From Selenomonas sp. (GTDB taxonomy: Bacteria; Bacillota_C; Negativicutes; Selenomonadales; Selenomonadaceae): a DNA stretch of 38,908 bases. The notes beneath the pieces were generated by a model that did not search any database, was not told the origin of the DNA, and saw only the letters and a list, made by a program, of their open reading frames with translations. Of this stretch, positions 34,797 through 38,908 are shown one piece after another. Every line of letters begins with the position of its first letter. The first letter of the stretch is position 1. The position numbers were made by a program, and so were the translations under genes. The stretch lies in assembly GCF_024699275.1 (NCBI RefSeq), contig NZ_JAILPX010000007.1, positions 1-38,908 on the forward strand, written 5' to 3'.

Positions 34797-35675
34797 CTAA
34801 CAATAAATCGCAATGGCCCGGGGAAGGGTTTCTATGGTCAGCGGCAATAAGGGACCCACTTCACCATCCAAATCACTTTGCATGGCGGCCTGGGCTTCAA
34901 TATAGAACTTTTGCGCCTGCAAATGCAGAACACATTCCTTTTCCGACACGGGATGCCCAGCCACCAAATCAGCCGTAAGGGTCATCAGCTTATGTACACC
35001 GCATTTCCGAATGGCCAGCAGATCCAGCTTGCCATCATCCACGGCCAGGCCGGAAGCCACGTTCTTCATGCTGCCCACTACACCGCTGTTGATGACCACA
35101 AACAAAAAGGCCTCCAGTTCATGTTTTTCCCCATCGGCCACGATGGTTAAAGGCACAGCCCTGAACTTGGGAATCTCGCCAATTCCCTTGAGGTAGTAAG
35201 CCATCTTGCCCAGGGCATTCTTCAGGCGCCGGTCAACCTCATGGGCAATGGAGGTCATCATACCTGCACTGGCCACATTGATGAAGTACTTATCCCCCAT
35301 TCTGCCCACATCCACCCGGCGGCAGGAGCCGGCGGCAATCTTATCGAAATAGGCTTCCATGTCCTCGTTAATTTTCAGGTAGGTGGCAAAGTCATTGGAC
35401 GTGCCACTGCCGATAATCCCCAGGGGTAAATCCAGCTGATTCTTCACCAGCAGGTTGACGCATTCATGGACGGTGCCATCGCCGCCTGCGGCCAGCACCC
35501 CCTCCGGCTTTACCTCCCGCAGGAAGTCCACGAAATCCTCATTGCCCGCTTTTTTCGTGCGATAAAGCAGCAGCAGGATGCCCCGCCGCTGAAAGGCTTC
35601 AATAATCCAATCCAGCTTATTCTTGAAAGCCGCATGGCCCGACACCGGGTTATAGAACAGCACCAGCTTTTGCAA
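34797..35675 (-). CDS. Diacylglycerol kinase-family lipid kinase (YegS/DagK-like)
   Basis: The start is a TTG at 35675, supported by a perfect AGGAGG 8 bases upstream inside the end of the flippase gene. The 292-residue protein has the catalytic-domain motifs FYNPVSG near residue 8, GGDGTVHE (64-71) and GSGTSNDFA near 96. Members phosphorylate diacylglycerol or related lipids at the membrane. Only 3 bases separate it from the flippase gene, suggesting coupling, perhaps to recycle lipid released during envelope synthesis. Confidence 0.9.
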   Translation of the reverse strand: MQKLVLFYNPVSGHAAFKNKLDWIIEAFQRRGILLLLYRTKKAGNEDFVDFLREVKPEGVLAAGGDGTVHECVNLLVKNQLDLPLGIIGSGTSNDFATYLKINEDMEAYFDKIAAGSCRRVDVGRMGDKYFINVASAGMMTSIAHEVDRRLKNALGKMAYYLKGIGEIPKFRAVPLTIVADGEKHELEAFLFVVINSGVVGSMKNVASGLAVDDGKLDLLAIRKCGVHKLMTLTADLVAGHPVSEKECVLHLQAQKFYIEAQAAMQSDLDGEVGPLLPLTIETLPRAIAIYC

Positions 35676-35678
35676 TGA

Positions 35679-37355
35679 TTACGCCTCCTGTTTCGCCTCT
35701 TCTTTGAACACGCCAATTTTGCGCAGGAATTTGATGCCCACCCGACCAATCATGGGCATGCGCTGCAAATCGTCCTCCTTGAGACCGCCGATAATCAGCA
35801 TGACCGCAATGTAAACGGCACAGCCAAAGAATACGGCGCCAAAGGTGGAAACAGCGCCAACCTGCCACCAGGCCATGGTGAAATCGTAGAAGAAATACAC
35901 CGCCACGGCCATGATGGCTGCCGCCACAATGGTCTTGAAGAGTTGGGGAATTTCCATGCGATAGCCGATAAACTTATAGATAAAAATCAGATTGATAATG
36001 GCGGCAACCCCCATATCCGCAGCTGTCGCCCAGGCCGCACCCATGATGCCCAGCCAGGGAATAGCCGTGAGCTGCCAGTTCAATACGACCTTGGCCACAG
36101 CGGCCAGAATCATATTCACCATGGGAATGGTGGGATGACCCAGCCCCTGCAGGATGCCGGTGGATACCTGATGCAGGCCCAGCAGAATGATGCTCACCGC
36201 CGAAATCATTACGGCGGGGCCGGCCCCCGGTGCATTATAAATCAACGAAGAAATCGGCGTAGCCAGCACAAAGACAATGACAAAGGCCGGAAAACACACA
36301 AAGTTGGAAATGCGCACCGAAGCCGCCGTCTGATTGAAAACCCGCTTCATATCCTGCAGCGCCCGGGCTTCGGAAATGGCCGGCACAATGCTCATGGCCA
36401 TGGAAGCGGTGATGATGCAGGACAGGTTGACCAAAGGCACCGCCATACCGGTCAGATACCCGAATAGCTCGGTAGCTTCATTGACGCTGTAGCCTGCCAC
36501 TTCCAAACGCTGGGGCACAATCATGAGGTCCAGGTTGGACACCACTGGCAGCATGATGCTGGCCGCCGATACCGGCAGGGACAGCTTGAAAATGCGCTTG
36601 ATGATGCTCCAGGCCGGCTCCGCTTCCGTTCCGGGCAGCGGTTTCAAGTCCTGACCATAATCCCGTTCGATATCCTTGTCCAGTTTCCAATGAAAATAGA
36701 CCAGTACCATCAGACCGGTAACGGCTCCCGCCAGAGCACCTAAGGAAGCACCGGCAGATGCATAGTCAAGGCCCCAGGGCAGGAGCAGTTCCGCCAGCAA
36801 AATCATGGTGATCACCCGGAAAATCTGCTCCACAATCTGGGAAACAGCCGTTGGCGTCATGCGCTGCCACCCCTGGAGATACCCGCGGGAACTGGCCAAA
36901 AGCGTCACGAAGAACACCGTTGGTGCCAGCACCACAATGGATTTATACGCCCGGGCATCCCGGACGAACTGCCAATCGATGAGCCAGTCCGCCGCAAAGT
37001 AGGTCATAAAGGAAAAGAACAAGCCCGTCACCAGCATCAGGGCCATGGAGATATGAAAGACCCGCTTGGCCCCATAGATATCCTTGAGGGCCACCCGCTC
37101 AGCCGTAATGATGGAGATGGCCACCGGCACCCCGGCCTGGGATACCGTCATGGCAAAGAAATAAATTGGAAAGGCCATCTGGTAAAGGCCGATACCTTCG
37201 CCCCCCAAAATACGGGAAACAAAAATCCAGTTCAAAGAACCAATGACCTTTACCACAAAACCGGCCACCGTCAGGATAAAGGTTCCCTTGAGGAAAGACT
37301 CCCCCTTGCTGGATTTACTTTCAGTTGCTACTTCCTGCTTACTAATGAGAAACAC
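35679..37355 (-). CDS. MurJ/SpoVB-type lipid flippase (MOP superfamily)
   Basis: The 558-residue membrane protein has about 14 hydrophobic segments. It begins FLKGTFILTVAGFVVKVIGSL with RILGGEGIGLYQMAFPIY shortly after, which is typical of the SpoVB/YtgP (MurJ-like) branch. RGYLQGWQRMTPTAVSQIVEQIFRV lies near residue 155. Such proteins flip lipid II or other undecaprenyl-linked precursors. The assigned start is a GTG at 37355 with a poor ribosome site (AGGCGG directly before it), so the true start is uncertain by a few residues. The leader has small hairpins at 37370-37399. It forms a two-gene unit with the lipid kinase. Confidence 0.9.
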   Translation of the reverse strand: MFLISKQEVATESKSSKGESFLKGTFILTVAGFVVKVIGSLNWIFVSRILGGEGIGLYQMAFPIYFFAMTVSQAGVPVAISIITAERVALKDIYGAKRVFHISMALMLVTGLFFSFMTYFAADWLIDWQFVRDARAYKSIVVLAPTVFFVTLLASSRGYLQGWQRMTPTAVSQIVEQIFRVITMILLAELLLPWGLDYASAGASLGALAGAVTGLMVLVYFHWKLDKDIERDYGQDLKPLPGTEAEPAWSIIKRIFKLSLPVSAASIMLPVVSNLDLMIVPQRLEVAGYSVNEATELFGYLTGMAVPLVNLSCIITASMAMSIVPAISEARALQDMKRVFNQTAASVRISNFVCFPAFVIVFVLATPISSLIYNAPGAGPAVMISAVSIILLGLHQVSTGILQGLGHPTIPMVNMILAAVAKVVLNWQLTAIPWLGIMGAAWATAADMGVAAIINLIFIYKFIGYRMEIPQLFKTIVAAAIMAVAVYFFYDFTMAWWQVGAVSTFGAVFFGCAVYIAVMLIIGGLKEDDLQRMPMIGRVGIKFLRKIGVFKEEAKQEA

Positions 37356-37419
37356 CGCCTATATATCATGGGCAAATTATCCTGCCCGCAGTAATCTGCC
37401 GCCCTATTTCATGAAAAAA

Positions 37420-37455
37420 GGACGCAACGTATGAATTATACCACACATTGCGTCC
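37420..37455 (-). terminator. Terminator of the small gene at 37487-37747, with a promoter in its loop
   Basis: GGACGCAA (37420-37427) pairs with TTGCGTCC (37448-37455) around a 20-base loop, and TTTTTT follows on the minus strand. The loop holds a TATAAT promoter element. Confidence 0.7.
37435..37443 (-). promoter_or_regulatory. Extended -10 promoter of the flippase-lipid kinase operon
   Basis: On the minus strand TGGTATAAT is a full extended -10 element, about 80 bases before the flippase start. The sequence at the -35 position (TGGATA) is poor, as is usual for extended -10 promoters. Confidence 0.6.
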
Positions 37456-37486
37456 CTTATCCATAGTGAAGCTGAACGATTATGAA

Positions 37487-37747
37487 TTAAGCGTGAGCCA
37501 GCTCGTCGTTGTCATCATAAGCCGGCGTCTGTGCCTCCACCAGATCGCTGAAGTCGAAATGCGGAGCCTTGCCTTCGTTCATGGTACGAATCTTACCCGC
37601 TACTTCCGCATCAGCTACGAACGGACGGCATTCGTAAAGACTGCTTTCCATACCGTCCGTCTCCGGCACGTAGAAGCCCAGACGGTCTGCCACCGTCTTA
37701 AACGCGTAGAAACGTTCGGCCAGGTCACACCATTCAAGATTTTTCAT
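37487..37747 (-). CDS. Small protein of unknown function
   Basis: The 86-residue product starts at an ATG 8 bases after GGAGAG. It is acidic, with an aromatic-rich N-terminal half (LEWCDLAERFYAFKTVADRLGFY) and a disordered-looking tail ending AYDDNDELAHA. There is no signal peptide. No family is recognised. It has its own strong promoter and terminator and a leader of about 85 bases containing a CGTTTTC/GAAAACG hairpin (37806-37827). Confidence 0.75.
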   Translation of the reverse strand: MKNLEWCDLAERFYAFKTVADRLGFYVPETDGMESSLYECRPFVADAEVAGKIRTMNEGKAPHFDFSDLVEAQTPAYDDNDELAHA

Positions 37748-37838
37748 AAATAAAACTCTCCTTCTAATCCCAAACTTTACAGAAAATTATATTTGCATCC
37801 CAACTCGTTTTCCTCCCACAGAAAACGATATGTCAGTA

Positions 37839-37867
37839 ATCATAACAATTTTCTTTCGATATGTCAA
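37839..37867 (-). promoter_or_regulatory. Promoter of the small gene at 37487-37747, flanked by direct repeats
   Basis: On the minus strand TTGACA (37862-37867) and TATGAT (37839-37844) are 17 bases apart. The decamer TGACATATCG occurs twice in the same direction, 31 bp apart: at 37857-37866, overlapping the -35, and at 37826-37835, at the predicted start of transcription. Confidence 0.8.
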
Positions 37868-37888
37868 ATCCTCGTTTTTTCCCATAAA

Positions 37889-37907
37889 CTATGCTAAACT
37901 AGCATAG
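37889..37907. promoter_or_regulatory. Operator-like palindrome in a divergent intergenic region
   Basis: CTATGCTAAACTAGCATAG has perfect 8-bp arms and a 3-bp centre. It lies 24 bp before the plus-strand gene start at 37932. A weak plus-strand promoter (TGTCAA 37862-37867, TAAACT 37885-37890) would overlap it. No T-run follows, so it is more like a protein-binding site than a terminator. Confidence 0.5.
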
Positions 37908-37931
37908 AAAGAAATTAGTGAGGTGTTAACC

Positions 37932-38321
37932 ATGAATTACGTTTTTATTCTGCTGATAACGGCCCTATCGCTTGTTTTCCTCTGGGAAATGCGCCATTCC
38001 CTAAAGCGATCCAATGTCAACAGCCGCTTGATTAAACAATACCGGAATGACCTGCAAAACAAAGACCTGCTGACAGACATCTATGCTTACTGCCAGCAGG
38101 ACTACAAATTGCGCCGCATTGTCAAAAAATACGGTCTTACCCTGGAGGATGTGGAAAAAATCTACCAGAAGCTGCTGCTCTGGGGAAATTTTCACAAGGG
38201 ACACCGCTTCGTGCCCATCACTGCCTTCTTATATGTCTGCACCCTGGAATACCTCTGTCAGCATAAAAATGACGATGCCAAGGCTTTGACCATGAAGTGC
38301 ATGAATTTTCTACATATATAA
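37932..38321 (+). CDS. Single-pass membrane protein of unknown function
   Basis: The start is the ATG at 37932, 6 bases after GAGGTG. The 129-residue product has one N-terminal membrane helix (NYVFILLITALSLVFLWEM). A basic cytoplasmic-type domain rich in Tyr, Lys and Arg follows, with YCQQDYKLRRIVKKYGLTLEDVEKIYQKLLLWG near residue 55. That part looks helical and could be a small helix-turn-helix-like fold, but no family is recognised. It is divergent from the gene at 37487-37747. Confidence 0.75.
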   Translation: MNYVFILLITALSLVFLWEMRHSLKRSNVNSRLIKQYRNDLQNKDLLTDIYAYCQQDYKLRRIVKKYGLTLEDVEKIYQKLLLWGNFHKGHRFVPITAFLYVCTLEYLCQHKNDDAKALTMKCMNFLHI

Positions 38322-38381
38322 ATATGCAGTTTTAATACAAGCCATAAGCCTTGATTTTAGGGGCTTAATGCCGACAGACAT

Positions 38382-38510
38382 TTAATGTCCAAAACACCTT
38401 TCAGTAATTTTTGTCGTCAAAATGTCGTCAAAAATCTTAAAGCGCCTGTTCGTAGTCGGTCACACCACGCGATATAGCACTATTCCCGGTTAACTGTGAA
38501 AGGGCCGACT
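38382..38510 (-). pseudogene. Possible remnant of a tyrosine recombinase C-terminus
   Basis: In one minus frame the sequence SQLTGNSAISRGVTDYEQAL ends at a stop at 38437. It recalls the LLGHSSIxTTxxxYxH box of phage integrases, with the catalytic His replaced by Asn. In another frame, just downstream, DDILTTKITERCFGH runs to a stop at 38382-38384 and resembles integrase tails. A frameshift would be needed to join them. The tandem GTCGTCAAAA repeat at 38413-38433 could instead be ordinary noncoding DNA. Confidence 0.25.
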
Positions 38511-38520
38511 CTATCGGCTC

Positions 38521-38703
38521 ATGTCGCTTGTCGATGCGGCAGCGTTTTTTTGCGTATCCAATAAGACATATTGCAACTGGGAGCATGGGCGCATAGGTTC
38601 CAGCGACAAAGCAAAACATCCCAATCCAGATAAACTGTTGGAATGGACAACCGTTTTTGCGCAAAATAAATTAGGCAGGAATCTCGTACCCGTGCACAGG
38701 TAG
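38521..38703 (+). pseudogene. Helix-turn-helix protein fragment
   Basis: The 60-residue frame reads MSLVDAAAFFCVSNKTYCNW followed by EHGR. This is a good match to the second half of a phage-type helix-turn-helix of the form AAxFxVSxxTYxNWExGR. The frame is open a few codons upstream (KGRLYRL) but is closed by a TGA at 38497, and no ribosome site precedes the ATG. It is therefore probably truncated. A short functional regulator is possible. Confidence 0.4.
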
Positions 38704-38784
38704 TCAACGATCCCCGCCGTATAAAAGCCTTCAAATGCTTTTTGATATATTTTTATTATAAAACTTTCCTATATAGTAATCAAC

Positions 38785-38908
38785 TTATTTCGGCTCTGGG
38801 CCAAAGACTCGTATCATGCCTTCGACTGTAATCAGCCAGGTAGAACCCGACTGCCGTATTTCCCCATCCTTAAATCTTGGAGCCGCCTTTTTATACCCCG
38901 TGCAGGCC
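38785..38908 (-). CDS. C-terminal part of a helix-turn-helix protein (partial, runs off the window)
   Basis: A minus frame enters from the right edge and ends in TAA at 38785-38787. The visible 41 residues include AAPRFKDGEIRQSGSTWLIT followed by VEGMIRVFGPEPK. The GEIRxSGxTWLITxEGM pattern matches the wing of small helix-turn-helix proteins found on plasmids and integrative elements. The N-terminus lies outside the window. Together with the two fragments to its left it suggests an accessory region. Confidence 0.6.
   Translation of the reverse strand, partial: ACTGYKKAAPRFKDGEIRQSGSTWLITVEGMIRVFGPEPK

Noticed and set aside
38437..38664. Minus-strand 75-residue frame as a full gene
   Set aside because: It overlaps the better helix-turn-helix frame on the plus strand; only its last ~25 residues recall a recombinase tail.

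Overview
The window looks like a chromosomal segment of a Gram-negative-type Firmicute of the class Negativicutes, most like Selenomonas or a relative. This is inferred from the gene content and was not confirmed by any search. Points in favour are strong AGGAGG ribosome binding sites, many intrinsic terminators, lactate and formate fermentation genes, the tig-clpP-clpX-lon-engB order, siroheme decarboxylase-like genes, and a GerMN lipoprotein beside a periplasmic amidase. Almost all genes lie on the minus strand in a few long operons. No rRNA, tRNA, CRISPR array or intact insertion sequence was seen.

Region 1 (1-6.5 kb) is lactate and methylglyoxal metabolism: etfB-etfA-lctD, which resembles the electron-bifurcating lactate dehydrogenase complex, then a glyoxalase I, an LDH/MDH-family dehydrogenase and a divergent DUF1847 protein. 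Between glyoxalase and ldh lie two tandem ~104-bp palindromic units of unknown nature. Region 2 (6.5-9.9 kb) is pyruvate formate-lyase and its activase. They are preceded by a consensus promoter and a clear ZTP (pfl-motif) riboswitch whose 3' domain merges with a terminator. Region 3 (9.9-13.6 kb) has a gene-poor stretch, an unknown gene, a class I aminotransferase and an ahbA-ahbB pair.

Region 4 (13.6-20 kb) is protein quality control: tig, clpP, clpX, lon and engB, with intercistronic hairpins. Region 5 (20-24.8 kb) is an envelope-related operon (HAD phosphatase, secreted ComEC-like metallo-hydrolase, DUF3006, N-acetylmuramoyl-L-alanine amidase, GerMN lipoprotein) plus an aldose-epimerase-like gene. 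Region 6 (24.9-33.1 kb) is a full arginine operon, argC-J-B-D-F-G-H, with a candidate pair of ArgR boxes over its promoter. Region 7 (33.2-38.3 kb) carries a monofunctional peptidoglycan glycosyltransferase, a secreted unknown protein, a MurJ/SpoVB-type flippase with a lipid kinase, and two small unknown genes facing away from each other. The last ~0.5 kb holds degraded or partial helix-turn-helix and recombinase-like fragments, suggesting the edge of an accessory island.

The most unusual signals are the tandem covarying palindromes at 4370-4578, one near-identical promoter module used by three separate genes (gloA, the DUF1847 gene and the glycosyltransferase), and an extended -10 promoter sitting in the loop of a terminator hairpin at 37420-37455.
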